DNA from: Deltaproteobacteria bacterium
GTDB taxonomy: Bacteria > Myxococcota > Kuafuiibacteriia > Kuafuiibacteriales > Kuafuiibacteriaceae
NCBI GenBank assembly: GCA_020632995.1
Contig: JACKEN010000020.1
Location: 25,846-89,845, forward strand
Length of the DNA: 64,000 nucleotides
Direction: 5' to 3'
Below are positions 8,263-17,309 of the stretch, in pieces. A program made the translations under genes and the position numbers. The notes below the pieces were generated by a model. That model had not been told where the DNA came from and ran no database searches. It saw only the letters and a program-made list of their open reading frames with translations. How positions within the stretch are numbered: the first letter of the stretch is position 1; every line of letters starts with the position of its first letter.

Positions 8263-9113
8263 ACCGTGGTGCTCGCGAGCAGACGCGCGAGGCTGAGGTC
8301 GACGTTGCTGCAGACCAGGCGCGCGAGGCTCGCGGCCTCGTCCTGGTCGAGCTCGAGGCGCTCCGCCAGGGTGTGCCGGAGCGTCGTCCTGAGGGCGTCC
8401 TGCGCTTCATCGGTCCACCGTGACGCGGTCGTCCGGTGCACGCCGAAGACGCGCGCGATGCTCGTGGCCGACTGCTCATCCACATACACCATGCGCAGGA
8501 GGGTGCGCTGGCGCGGGTCGAGCGTGGCCAGCGCGCGCGACAACGCCTCGGAGACGTCGCCCCGGTAGCGGGCCTTGAGGTAGTCGAGCTCGACGTCGTT
8601 GCCTGGCGCGGCGGCGCGGGCGAGGGCTTCGGGCTCCGCCTCGCTTCGACCGCGCGCGGCGCCGAGGTTGAGGGCGGTGCGGAGCACGCTGACCCGGACC
8701 CACGCATCGAGCGGCCCCAGCCCTCCGTACTGCGCGATCTTCTTGTGGACGAAGAGGCGCTCGCGGGTCGCCTGCCGGACCTCGTCCAGCTGGTTCGCCC
8801 CCAAGCGCAGCCGCGCCACGTAGTGCTCGACCCGGCTGAGGTAGCGCGCCTCGAAGAGCGCGAGGGCGGCGCGAGACCCCTCGAGGCAGGCGAGCGCAAG
8901 GTAGACGTCGGCGGTGTGGAGCGCGTCCAGGTCGCCGCGCGTGCGGTCGCCGAGCCCACGGGCGAAGGCCCGGGCGTCGAGCTCGACTCCCGGAGCTGCG
9001 GCGCGCGCGGTCTCCCAATGGGCCCTCAGCTTGGCGTCCAGCTCAGCCAGGGCTGGCGCTGGCCCGACCGCCGGTGCGCTGAGGAAGGCCGAGGCGAATG
9101 ACATCTCGGGCAC
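8259..9113 (-). CDS. RNA polymerase sigma-70 family factor (ECF-like)
   Basis: 284 residues. Region 2 lies around LFEARYLSRVEHYVARLRLGANQLDEVRQATRERLF and region 4 around ALATLDPRQRTLLRMVYVDEQSATSIARVFGVHRTTASRW, a helix-turn-helix. The ~80-residue N-terminal extension and a C-terminal tail (LVCSNVDLSLARLL) make it longer than a minimal ECF factor. It is the first gene of a two-gene operon with the zinc-finger Ser/Thr kinase, overlapping it by 4 bp. It probably directs a regulon switched by that kinase. No cognate promoter was identified in the window. Confidence 0.85.
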   Translation of the reverse strand: MPEMSFASAFLSAPAVGPAPALAELDAKLRAHWETARAAAPGVELDARAFARGLGDRTRGDLDALHTADVYLALACLEGSRAALALFEARYLSRVEHYVARLRLGANQLDEVRQATRERLFVHKKIAQYGGLGPLDAWVRVSVLRTALNLGAARGRSEAEPEALARAAAPGNDVELDYLKARYRGDVSEALSRALATLDPRQRTLLRMVYVDEQSATSIARVFGVHRTTASRWTDEAQDALRTTLRHTLAERLELDQDEAASLARLVCSNVDLSLARLLASTTV

Positions 9114-9186
9114 GCGCCCTACCTTTCAGGTCCTCCCGGTCTTTGTGTCAATAGTGGGATATGGGGAATCCGAAGCGCCTCGCGTC

Positions 9187-10857
9187 CTAGTACAGCCCTC
9201 GGGGCGGCTTGCCGTCGGCGAGGAACTTCCGCGCGGTGGCGGCGGTGCGGCGTGCGCTGCGCTCGGGCCAGCGTCGAACCGCGAGCTCGGCGAAGGCCAC
9301 CAGGTGCCTGGGGCTCGGATCCCTGGCGTGCAGGCGGCGGAGGGCCTCGAGACCCTTCACCGCGTGGATGGCGAAGATCGGGCGAACGAAGGCGTCGTGC
9401 GCGGCGAAGTCGCGAAGGCGCGTGAAGGCCAGGTTGCGCGCATCGGGGTCGAGGCCGCGCGCGTAGGCGCGGGCGGTGTCGATGTCGCGCGAACGAACGG
9501 CGGCGACGAGGTCCTCGACCGTCCCCTTCGTCGCTGGGCTGTCGCGGTCCACCGCTCGGTCGGCCGCGGCGAGCTTGCCGACGAAGCCGGCGGAGAGCAC
9601 GAGCAGGCGGGCCGCGTCGCGCGGTGCGGCCGAGGGCAGCAGCGCGATCACCGCTTCGGCGTGGGTGACGAGGTGGCTCACGTCCAGGATCGAGGCGTCG
9701 AGGTCGAGGCGGTCCGCGAGCGCGGGGTCGAAGCGCGACAGCCGCTCGCTCGCGGCGTGGGCGATCGCGACGGCGAGGTCTGGGACGGCGACGGCGGCCT
9801 CGAGCCGGGCGAGGGTCGCGTGGACCGCGGGGCCCTCACCTTCGAGCAGCGCGGCCTCGTAGGCGGCGCGATCCTCGAGCCGAGCGTCGCCGCGACCGAG
9901 CGCACCGACGGCGTCGAGCGCGCGGCGGGTGGCGGCCCACGGGGGCAGGCTCGACTCTCGGGTGCCCCATCCGAGGGTGACGGCCACGGCCGCCATCAGC
10001 TCCTCGGCCGCGTCCGGGAGGCGCTGCGCGAGGGCGTGCGCCTTGGCCAGGTAGATCGCGCCGTGCCCGTAGTCGAGGAGGTGGCTCGCGACGAACGGCA
10101 ACAAGGATTGCAGCGCAGCGTCGACTCCGTCGGTCCGCACGAGGGCGCGCACCGCCCCCTCGGCGCCCGGGATGTCCTCGTCCTCCAGCATTCGAGTGAT
10201 CGCCTCCCCCGTGGACCGCGCGACCGCCGGGGGCGGCGCCGGGCGCGCGGGCTCCCGGGTCAGGCGCGCGCCGATCCAGGTCGCGGCGAGCGTGAGGGCC
10301 TCCACCTCGTCGAGGTCGCCTGCGTCCACCCAGGTGAGCAGGTCGGCGAGCGCGGCGAGCTCATGGCCGAAGCCCCAGCGGTGTCGCCGAGCCGCGTCCA
10401 CCGCGAGCACCGCGAAGGCCGAGCTCATCGAGCGCCCCGGGAGCGCGGCGAGGCGGAGCCCGTCCCGTACCGCACGGCTGGGGTCGTTCTCGAACAGGCC
10501 GGCGGCGATGCCCGCCGCGGCCTTGTCCGCCTCTGCCTCCGCGTCGATCGCGACGTCGACCTCGAGCCGCGCCTCCCGAACGCGGGTCGGATAGCGCCGG
10601 ACCGCGTCTCCCCCCGTCGTGCAAGCGCCGCTGCAGACGTCGAACTTCCAGTTGTGCCAGGCGCAGGTCAGCTCACCGTTTCGAAGGCTACCCTGCGACA
10701 ACGGATAGCCCTCGTGCGGGCAGCGATCGTCGAAGGCGCGGAGCTCGCCGCCGTCCGAGAGCACCAGGAGCCGCGCGCCCGCGGCGGTCTTGCGCAGCTC
10801 GAGCGCGCCGTCGGCGAGGTCGGCGGGGCCGAGGTCCGTCCATTCGGGCGTCATCAC
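9187..10857 (-). CDS. Rieske [2Fe-2S] protein with long helical C-terminal domain
   Basis: 556 residues, start ATG 10857 (a second ATG follows). The first ~105 residues are a Rieske ferredoxin-like domain with both ligand pairs: CPHEGYPLSQG and CAWHNWKFD (C-x-H ... C-x2-H). The remaining ~430 residues are Ala/Leu/Arg-rich and predicted all-helical, without a recognisable catalytic motif of ring-hydroxylating oxygenases. The iron-binding 2-His/Asp motif of those oxygenases was not found, so the Rieske domain probably acts as an electron carrier or redox sensor attached to a helical scaffold. Flanked by the sigma factor (same strand, 73 bp) and a divergent secreted protein. Soluble; no signal peptide. 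Confidence 0.8.
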   Translation of the reverse strand: MMTPEWTDLGPADLADGALELRKTAAGARLLVLSDGGELRAFDDRCPHEGYPLSQGSLRNGELTCAWHNWKFDVCSGACTTGGDAVRRYPTRVREARLEVDVAIDAEAEADKAAAGIAAGLFENDPSRAVRDGLRLAALPGRSMSSAFAVLAVDAARRHRWGFGHELAALADLLTWVDAGDLDEVEALTLAATWIGARLTREPARPAPPPAVARSTGEAITRMLEDEDIPGAEGAVRALVRTDGVDAALQSLLPFVASHLLDYGHGAIYLAKAHALAQRLPDAAEELMAAVAVTLGWGTRESSLPPWAATRRALDAVGALGRGDARLEDRAAYEAALLEGEGPAVHATLARLEAAVAVPDLAVAIAHAASERLSRFDPALADRLDLDASILDVSHLVTHAEAVIALLPSAAPRDAARLLVLSAGFVGKLAAADRAVDRDSPATKGTVEDLVAAVRSRDIDTARAYARGLDPDARNLAFTRLRDFAAHDAFVRPIFAIHAVKGLEALRRLHARDPSPRHLVAFAELAVRRWPERSARRTAATARKFLADGKPPRGLY

Positions 10858-11013
10858 CGTCGTGTCGCGCGGTCGCCCGACCGTGTCGAGCCCGCGGTCG
10901 AAGTACCGACACTGTGTTGTCTCGTCGACCGGCGCGGCTCGAGCACCGCACGGACGTACAGATGAGGACGCGGTCAGTCAGACTCGAGCGGCGGCACGCG
11001 TACTCCAAGGGGC

Positions 11014-12492
11014 ATGAAGACGACGGCCCTCCTCCTGCTCATCGTTGCCGCGACGCCTTCCGTCGGCTCTGCGGCCACATTCGTGCAGCCGTACGGCAAG
11101 CGCTGGCTGAACTCGGACTATCTGGGCCAAATGAGCGACCCCGACGCGGTCCCGCTCCCGGACGGCGGCGGCGTGCTCCAGTGCCGGGAGGTGATCAAGG
11201 ATCTGCACAACGACGGTCGCTGGGGGATCCTCTTGTCCAAGATCACGCCCAACGGGATCTCGATCACGAACTACTTCTACCCGATCTCTCAGCCCGCCTT
11301 CGATGCGGTCAACGCGTCGCCGCGTTGCTCGATGGTGCTCTCGCACAACGAGAGCTTCGTCCTGATCGCCGCGGCCAAGCACGACTACGACGCGCGCGAG
11401 GTGGTGGTCCTCAAGGTGCGCATCTCTGATGGCGCGGTGATCTGGGCGAAGACGGTGGCGCTGGCCGACTACCTGCCGGACCCCTTCGATCCCGTGCTCG
11501 AGTTCCAGGAGCTCGAGCGGGCCGTGATCGTCCGGTCCTACGACCAGTCCGGCGGCGCCAGCGGCTATACGGTGATCGCTGCGGGGACCCTCGATCGCCT
11601 GGCGGCCTTCAAGGTGGACTCCAGCGGCGCGCTCCTCTGGCAGCGGCTCTTCGACATCCCGAACCGGGTGTCGTCGACCTTCGTCCAGCGCCTCTCCACG
11701 GGCGATGCCTTCTCGTACCTGAACCAGGTGTACGTGTCGGCGACGGTCACGGAGACCCGCCCGTCGGTCGGCGCAGACATGGGCTACGCGGTGGTCTACG
11801 GTCTGAGCGCCGACACCGGTGGGCTCTTCGGGACCGCTACCTACACCACCAACGAGGACGACCAGTCGCTGACCTCGACTCATCTCACCCCCGACTATGC
11901 GCCCGGGACCACCATCCTGCGCGGCTACTACCTCTCGACGAACCGGAGTCGGCTGGTGACGCCGCCGCAGCCTCCGTACTACATCCCCTACTTCGAGACG
12001 ATGGACCCGCTGGTGATCCGCGCCTCGTTGTCAGCCGCCTTCGGCGGCATCGTCTGGAACAAGCGGATCCCCGGCTCGACAGGCATCGAGGGCATCCACA
12101 CCACCAACGTCGCCCTCAAGGTGCTCGCGAATCGGCCCACCGCATTTGCGAACGTCGACGAGCTCTCGCTCTACACCGCGACTGGCAATCTGATGACCGG
12201 GCGCTCGATCGGGATGGGGTTCGCGGATCGCATCTCGTTCAACCCGGGCAACGACATGAACCTGATCTCGATCAGCGCCTTCGCCGGCTCCACGACCGAG
12301 CTCGGCCTCGTCACGACCTTCGAGAATGGCAACGTCGCACCGTGCGGCTTCACCTCGTCCTACGCCACGGTCGATCGCACGGTCCTATGGTCGTCCCAAC
12401 TCCCGTCCCAGCGGCTCGTCCTGCCTTACGCGGGCTCTGAGGCGGTGAGCATGGAGCTGCACTCGGCCTCGGTGATCGACACCTGCCCTTGA
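11014..12492 (+). CDS. secreted protein, predicted beta-propeller-like, unknown function
   Basis: 492 residues with a signal peptide (MKTTALLLLIVAATPSVGSA). The body has recurring segments of the type VVVLKVRISDGAVIWAKT, AAFKVDSSGALLWQR and YAVVYGLSADTGGLF, spaced like blades of a PQQ/quinoprotein-type propeller, but the repeats are too diverged to count with certainty. Few cysteines, no lipobox and no C-terminal sorting tail. It sits alone between the divergent Rieske gene and the convergent ligase gene. No catalytic motif was recognised. Confidence 0.65.
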   Translation: MKTTALLLLIVAATPSVGSAATFVQPYGKRWLNSDYLGQMSDPDAVPLPDGGGVLQCREVIKDLHNDGRWGILLSKITPNGISITNYFYPISQPAFDAVNASPRCSMVLSHNESFVLIAAAKHDYDAREVVVLKVRISDGAVIWAKTVALADYLPDPFDPVLEFQELERAVIVRSYDQSGGASGYTVIAAGTLDRLAAFKVDSSGALLWQRLFDIPNRVSSTFVQRLSTGDAFSYLNQVYVSATVTETRPSVGADMGYAVVYGLSADTGGLFGTATYTTNEDDQSLTSTHLTPDYAPGTTILRGYYLSTNRSRLVTPPQPPYYIPYFETMDPLVIRASLSAAFGGIVWNKRIPGSTGIEGIHTTNVALKVLANRPTAFANVDELSLYTATGNLMTGRSIGMGFADRISFNPGNDMNLISISAFAGSTTELGLVTTFENGNVAPCGFTSSYATVDRTVLWSSQLPSQRLVLPYAGSEAVSMELHSASVIDTCP

Positions 12493-12499
12493 AGTGAGC

Positions 12500-13588
12500 T
12501 CACTCGCCCACGAGCAGCGCACCGCCCCCGAAGAAGCGCGACAGCTCCTCCGGCGGCGCCGCCTCGAGCTGGGCGTAGGTGCACGACGCGGGCTCCCGGT
12601 CGAAGCGGAAGCGGTGGAACGTGGCCGCGTGGCGAAAGCGCCTGCCCTCGAGGTGGTCGTAGCTCACCTCCACCACCCGCTCGATCCGCAGCGGCTCCCA
12701 GGACAGGTCCTTCCCCGCGCTCCAGCGGCTCGCGTAACCTGGCTTGCGCGTCTGCTGCTCCTCGGCCCCGGCCCACGCGGCCCAGGGGTGGGCATCGAGG
12801 GCGCCCTCGCGCAGCGGGGCCAGCTCCTCCACCAGCTCGGCGCGGCGGGCCGCGGTGAACGAGGACGTGATGCCCACGTGCTGCAGGTTGACCTGCGCAT
12901 CGTAGAGGCCGAGCAGGATCGAGCCCACCCGCTCGCCCACCCCGTCCTTGTGCCAGCGGAAGCCCGCCGCCACACAGTCCACGGTGTGCCGGTGCTTGAT
13001 CTTGAGCATGGCCCGCTTGTTGGGCTGGTAGGTGACGTCGAGCGGCTTGGCGATGACCCCGTCGAGGCCCGCGCCCTCGAAGCGCCGGAACCAGTCTCGA
13101 GCGACGGTGACGTCGGTCGTGGCGGGGGTGATGAAGAGCGGCGCCGTGGAATCGGCGAACAGGCGCTCCAGGCGGGCGCGGCGCTCGTGCATGGGGCGCT
13201 CCCTCAGGTCCTCCTCACCCTCCGCGAGCAGGTCGAAGGCGACGAAGGAGACCGGCGTCTCGACCGAGAGCTTCTTCACCCGAGAGGCGGCCGGGTGCAG
13301 GCGGAGTTGCAGCGCCTCGAAGTCCAGGGCGCCGCCCCGCGGGAGGACGATCTCCCCGTCCAGCACCGCCTGCCGGGGGAGCTGGGCCAACAGGGGTGGG
13401 ATGAGCTCGGGGAAGTAGCGCTCGAGCGGCTTCTTCTCCCGGCTCTGGATGTGGACCTCGTCACCGTCACGGAAGATCAGGGCACGGAAGCCGTCCCACT
13501 TGGGCTCGAAGAGGTAGCCGCCCGCCTCGGGCATGGCGGGGGTGAGCTTGGCGAGCATGGGGGCGAGGGGGCGTTCGACCGGGAGCAC
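12500..13588 (-). CDS. ligC: ATP-dependent DNA ligase, LigC type
   Basis: 362 residues, the size of stand-alone LigC/LigD-ligase-domain enzymes. Motif I is EPKWDGFRAL with the AMP-accepting Lys; further nucleotidyltransferase motifs are VLDGEIVLP (III), FVAFDLL (IIIa), GLDGVIAKPLDVTYQP (IV) and AMLKIKHRHTVDCV (V). The C-terminal OB domain contains VGSILLGLYD and SAGKDLSWEPLRIERVVEVSYDHLEG. It seals nicks in short-patch repair or non-homologous end joining, taking ATP. In many bacteria it is encoded beside a PolDom polymerase; here the PolDom fusion at the window edge lies about 10 kb away and no Ku gene is visible. The 'C' assignment rests on size and domain content. Confidence 0.9.
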   Translation of the reverse strand: MLPVERPLAPMLAKLTPAMPEAGGYLFEPKWDGFRALIFRDGDEVHIQSREKKPLERYFPELIPPLLAQLPRQAVLDGEIVLPRGGALDFEALQLRLHPAASRVKKLSVETPVSFVAFDLLAEGEEDLRERPMHERRARLERLFADSTAPLFITPATTDVTVARDWFRRFEGAGLDGVIAKPLDVTYQPNKRAMLKIKHRHTVDCVAAGFRWHKDGVGERVGSILLGLYDAQVNLQHVGITSSFTAARRAELVEELAPLREGALDAHPWAAWAGAEEQQTRKPGYASRWSAGKDLSWEPLRIERVVEVSYDHLEGRRFRHAATFHRFRFDREPASCTYAQLEAAPPEELSRFFGGGALLVGE

Positions 13589-13635
13589 CCGCGCATCATA
13601 CCCGGCGCGAGGCCGGCGTCACTCCGGATTCCCGA

Positions 13636-14568
13636 CTACTGGATCGAGTAGCTCAGGGTCTGTTGCTTGCCGCCACGGACGAGGTCAACGGTGATGCTCT
13701 GGGCGTCCTTCAGCTTCGAGTAGACCTCGAGCGCCCTGTCCGGGCTGTTGATCTCGAGGCCGTTGATCCGCTGGACGACGTCACCGTTCTGGATGCCGAT
13801 CCTGGCGTAGAGGCTGTTGGGCCGAATCGAGAAGAGCTTGAAGCCGTTCGCCTTGCCATCGCTGAAGCTCGGCACGATGCGGGCCAGGCCGGCCACCTGC
13901 GGCAGGTTCGACAGCACGTTGTCGATCTGTTGCCGAGGGATGGTGTACTCGCGGTCGGACACCTTCTGGATGCCATCTCCCAAGTTGTCGGTGGCGTCGC
14001 CTCGGGGTGGGTCGCTCGACCGCGCAGACTCGGTGCGGGCAGCCTCAGCCTGCTCCTCCAGGGAGAAGCGCTCGCACTTGCCCCCGTTGTCGACGTAGAC
14101 CTCGCGCCAGTCGATGATCTTCACCACCGCCTGATCCAGGAGCCGCTCGCCGATGCGGGCGCCGATGGGCCTCTGGTCCGGTGTGGTGTCGACGAACACC
14201 GCCATGGAGGCGTCGGGGTTCCCGGCGTCAAGGAAGGTTGCAAGGAGCCTGGCACCGAGACCGGACGCCGAGCAGTCGTGTGGCTCGAAGGCACCGGACG
14301 TCGTGGTGACGTCGACCGGGAGCGGGGTCGGGGCCTCGCGCTCGGCCTTGAAGAGGTTCCGCTCGAGGAAGGCGCTGATGGGGATCCTGGCCCTCTCGGT
14401 CGCGCTCCGCTGCAGCCCTCCAGGCTGGGCCATGGTGAGGTCCGCGGCGGAGGCGGTGATGGCCTGGGCCAAGAGCGCGTTGACGGTTCGAGCGAACAGG
14501 AACGCGGACGCGACCAGCGAGAGCAGGGTGAAGGTCCAGAAGTATCGCTTGAAGCAGATGTCCAGCAT
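13636..14568 (-). CDS. gspC: type II secretion protein GspC-like (inner membrane, HR + PDZ domains)
   Basis: 310 residues from ATG 14568. Cytoplasmic start MLDICFKRYFW, one transmembrane helix (TFTLLSLVASAFLFARTVNALL), then a homology region with the ERNLFKAE motif seen in GspC and a periplasmic beta domain (GARLLATFLDAGNPDASMAVFVD). The C-terminal domain (YTIPRQQIDNVLSNLPQVAGLARIVP ... GDVVQRINGLEINSPDRALEVYSKL) is a PDZ-like fold. In type II secretion GspC links the inner-membrane platform to the secretin. No other gsp gene is in the window, so it is an orphan here; the other genes may lie elsewhere, or it could serve another PDZ role. The upstream 168 bp hold no gene. Confidence 0.85.
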   Translation of the reverse strand: MLDICFKRYFWTFTLLSLVASAFLFARTVNALLAQAITASAADLTMAQPGGLQRSATERARIPISAFLERNLFKAEREAPTPLPVDVTTTSGAFEPHDCSASGLGARLLATFLDAGNPDASMAVFVDTTPDQRPIGARIGERLLDQAVVKIIDWREVYVDNGGKCERFSLEEQAEAARTESARSSDPPRGDATDNLGDGIQKVSDREYTIPRQQIDNVLSNLPQVAGLARIVPSFSDGKANGFKLFSIRPNSLYARIGIQNGDVVQRINGLEINSPDRALEVYSKLKDAQSITVDLVRGGKQQTLSYSIQ

Positions 14569-14736
14569 GGGGGCTCCGAGGCGCCCTCTCCGCAGGACTC
14601 GTGCCAACGAACCGGCCTGGCATTGGCGGCGGTGAAGGCCCGAAGGCTGACAGGTTGGCAGCTCGCCGTGCCCCGATGACATTTGGTCAGGCCCAGTGGC
14701 TACGGCGCGCCCGCACCATGGTCTATGGTCCCCACC

Positions 14737-15213
14737 ATGGACGCCCCCGCGAAGATCCGAAGCGCCACGCCCACCGACGCAGCCGCCCTCCACGCGCTCT
14801 TCCCCCGGCTCGCCGCCTTCGACGTGCCCGCCTCCCGCAACCCCGAGGACCTGTGGCGGGGCGACGAGAAGCTCCTGCGCGCGTGGCTGGCCGGCGACGC
14901 CCCCCAGTGCTTCGTCCAGGTGGCAGAGCTTTCCTCGGGCACTCTCGCTGGCTTCACGCTGGTCTCGCTGCGCCCGGAGCTCCTCAGCGGCGCGCCCAGC
15001 GCCCACCTCGAGGCCATCGCGGTGTCCAAGGAGGCGGAGGGCCGGGGCGTGGCCCGAGCGCTCATAGACGCGGCGGAGCGTGAAGCACTCGCGCGGGGCG
15101 CGCGCTCCATGACCCTGCACGTGTTCGCGGCGAACGCGCGGGCGCGCGCGCTCTACGCGCGCACCGGGTACACCGAGGAGCTGATCCGCTGCACCAAGCC
15201 CCTGGGCAGCTGA
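14737..15213 (+). CDS. GNAT family N-acetyltransferase
   Basis: 158 residues from ATG 14737 (an upstream in-frame Met would add 18 unlikely residues). The acetyl-CoA binding segment LEAIAVSKEAEGRGVARALIDAAEREALARGA matches motif A of GNAT enzymes (R/Q-x-x-G-x-G/A), and VFAANARARALYARTGY is motif B. Substrate unknown; cytoplasmic. Convergent with pgl, 6 bp between the stops. Confidence 0.8.
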   Translation: MDAPAKIRSATPTDAAALHALFPRLAAFDVPASRNPEDLWRGDEKLLRAWLAGDAPQCFVQVAELSSGTLAGFTLVSLRPELLSGAPSAHLEAIAVSKEAEGRGVARALIDAAEREALARGARSMTLHVFAANARARALYARTGYTEELIRCTKPLGS

Positions 15214-15219
15214 GCCGCG

Positions 15220-15906
15220 TCACTCCGGGAGGGCGGCCCGGTCGAGGCAGAGGAACGCGTGCTCCTGCCGCACCCGGCCGGCGGGGATGCTGGTGTCGCG
15301 GGCCAACAGGCGCGCCACCGCGGCCTGCTTGTCGGCGCCGGTGACGAGGAACACCACGTGCCGCGCCCGGTTCAGGACATCGAAGGCGAGGCTGAGGCGC
15401 CGGGTGCCCTGGTAGAGCCCGGTGAGCACCACGAGGCGGTCGTCCACCGTCAGGCTGGGGTCGCCGGGGATCAGCGAGGCGGTGTGCCCGTCCGCCCCCA
15501 TCCCGAGGTGCAACACATCCAGCACCGGCGGGTCGCCCAGGATCGCGGTGAGCGTGGCCGCGTAGGTGTCGGCCGCGGCGTCGGGGCCGGCCAGCTCCAC
15601 CGGCATCGCGTGCAGGTTGTCTTGCGGTATGCCCGCGGGACCGATCAGGTGGGCGTTCAAGCCGGTCAGGTTGCGGGTGGGACTGTCCGCGGCGGCGACC
15701 CGCTCGTCCGCCTGGAACACGTCGATCTGCCGCCACGACAGCTCGGCCTTGGCCAGCGCATCGAACATCGGCGTAGGGGAGCGCCCACCGCTGAAGGCGA
15801 CCGACGCGCGGCCGCGGTCCGACACCGCCGCCGCGAGCCAGCGCTCGATCTGCTCCGCCGCGCCCCTCGCGGCGGCCTCGGGGGTGTCGAAGACCTTGGT
15901 GCGCAC
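15220..15906 (-). CDS. pgl: 6-phosphogluconolactonase
   Basis: 228 residues from GTG 15906, chosen because it begins 2 bp after the zwf stop and matches the start of the family (VRTKVFDTPEAAARGAAEQI). Hallmarks: VAFSGGRSPTPMFDAL, IDVFQADERVAAADSPTRN, and VLDVLHLGMGADGHTASLIPGD, which carries the catalytic His. It hydrolyses 6-phosphoglucono-1,5-lactone to 6-phosphogluconate, the second step of the oxidative pentose phosphate pathway, and is last in the gnd-zwf-pgl operon. Standard DevB/Pgl length. Cytoplasmic. Confidence 0.93.
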   Translation of the reverse strand: MRTKVFDTPEAAARGAAEQIERWLAAAVSDRGRASVAFSGGRSPTPMFDALAKAELSWRQIDVFQADERVAAADSPTRNLTGLNAHLIGPAGIPQDNLHAMPVELAGPDAAADTYAATLTAILGDPPVLDVLHLGMGADGHTASLIPGDPSLTVDDRLVVLTGLYQGTRRLSLAFDVLNRARHVVFLVTGADKQAAVARLLARDTSIPAGRVRQEHAFLCLDRAALPE

Positions 15907-15908
15907 CG

Positions 15909-17288
15909 CTACACCTTGGGGTCGTTCCAGCCCTGGGGCGGCCGGATCCGCGACTCCACCTCGCTCGGGCCCCAGCTGTACTTGTCGTAGAAGAACAGCT
16001 CGGTCGGTTGGGCGAGCACCGGGTCCACGATGCGCCACGCCACCTCGGTGGCGACCTTGTCGGTGAAGAGGGTCGGGTCGCCCTCCATCGCGTCACCGAT
16101 CAGTCTCTCGTACGGCATCATCTCGTCGACGATCGACTCCGAGACGTAGAGCTCGTTCTGCTTGCCCTGCATCTTGTCGCCCGGCTTCTTGATGCGGGAG
16201 CCCATCGCGATGGCGATGTTGGGCGACAGCCGGAAGCGGATGTAGTTGCTCTGGTTGACGTGGTCCTCCTGGAACACCGCGTAGGGGGGCCGGTGGAAGC
16301 GCACCATGATCTCGGTGGCGTGCACCGGCAGGTACTTCCCCGCGCGCACGTAGAACGGCACGCCCTCCCAGCGCCACGAGTTCACGAAGAGCCGGAGCGC
16401 CGCGAAGGTCTCGACCTGGCTGCTCTCGGCCACCCCCTTCTCGTCGCGGTAGCCGCGGAACTGCCCGCGCACCACGTCCCCCGCCTGCAGGGGGCGGATC
16501 GCCTTGGTGATCTTCAGCTTCTCGTCGATGAGCGCCTCGTCGATGCGCCCCGCTGGGGGCTCCATCGCGAGGATCACGATGAGGTTGAGCAGGTGGTTCT
16601 GGATCACGTCGCGGATGCAGCCCACCTCCTCGTAGAACGCGCCGCGCCCCTCCACGCCGAAGTTCTCGGCCATCGTGATCTCGATCGACTGCACGTAGTT
16701 CCGGTTCCACACCGGCTCCAGGAAGGAGTTGGAGAACCGGAAGTAGAGCATGTTCAGCACCGCCTCCTTCCCCAGGTAGTGATCGATGCGGAAGATATCC
16801 TCCTCGTCGAACACGCTCCCCAGCACCCGGTTCAGCTCCCGGGCGCTCTCGTAGTCGCGGCCGAAGGGCTTCTCGATGATCAGGCGCCCGTTGTCGGCGC
16901 AGCCGGAGTCGTGGAGCTTGTTCACGACCCCCTCGAAGAGGCTGGGTGGGATCGCGAGGTAGAAGATCGGGCGCTTGCTCGAGTTCAGGGTCTTCTTCAG
17001 CTCGGTGAAGGTCGACGGATCCTTGTAGTCACCCGAGACGAAGCGCACGAGCTCGAAGAGCTGGTTGAGGCTCTCCTCGTCGACGTCGCGCTCCGCCGAC
17101 CGGACGCTGTCCCGCACCCGGTCGCGGAGCTGCTCCGGGCCCCAGTGGTCCCGGGCCACGCCGATGACCGGCACCCGGAGCGCCCCGTGCCGCACCATCG
17201 TGTACAGGGCGGGGATGATCTTCTTGAAGGAGAGGTCGCCGGTGATCCCGAAGACCACCACCGCATCGGAGAGTTCAGGTCGTGCCAC
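15909..17288 (-). CDS. zwf: glucose-6-phosphate 1-dehydrogenase
   Basis: 459 residues, GTG start. The N-terminal Rossmann domain has VVVFGITGDLSFKKIIPALY (dinucleotide binding). The substrate-binding and catalytic signature IFRIDHYLGKEAV contains the essential Asp-His-Tyr-Leu-Gly-Lys. NHLLNLIVILAMEPP and FYVRAGKYLP are typical of the C-terminal domain. Oxidises glucose 6-phosphate to the lactone, forming NAD(P)H. It sits 21 bp after gnd and 2 bp before pgl on the same strand, a complete oxidative-branch operon. No odd features. Confidence 0.97.
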   Translation of the reverse strand: MARPELSDAVVVFGITGDLSFKKIIPALYTMVRHGALRVPVIGVARDHWGPEQLRDRVRDSVRSAERDVDEESLNQLFELVRFVSGDYKDPSTFTELKKTLNSSKRPIFYLAIPPSLFEGVVNKLHDSGCADNGRLIIEKPFGRDYESARELNRVLGSVFDEEDIFRIDHYLGKEAVLNMLYFRFSNSFLEPVWNRNYVQSIEITMAENFGVEGRGAFYEEVGCIRDVIQNHLLNLIVILAMEPPAGRIDEALIDEKLKITKAIRPLQAGDVVRGQFRGYRDEKGVAESSQVETFAALRLFVNSWRWEGVPFYVRAGKYLPVHATEIMVRFHRPPYAVFQEDHVNQSNYIRFRLSPNIAIAMGSRIKKPGDKMQGKQNELYVSESIVDEMMPYERLIGDAMEGDPTLFTDKVATEVAWRIVDPVLAQPTELFFYDKYSWGPSEVESRIRPPQGWNDPKV

Positions 17289-17309
17289 GTCTATGTTCCT
17301 TACGTCCGA

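Noticed and set aside
12500..13588. A full NHEJ operon with Ku beside the ligase
   Set aside because: No Ku-like protein is encoded in the window, and the ligase's neighbours are unrelated, so only the ligase is claimed.
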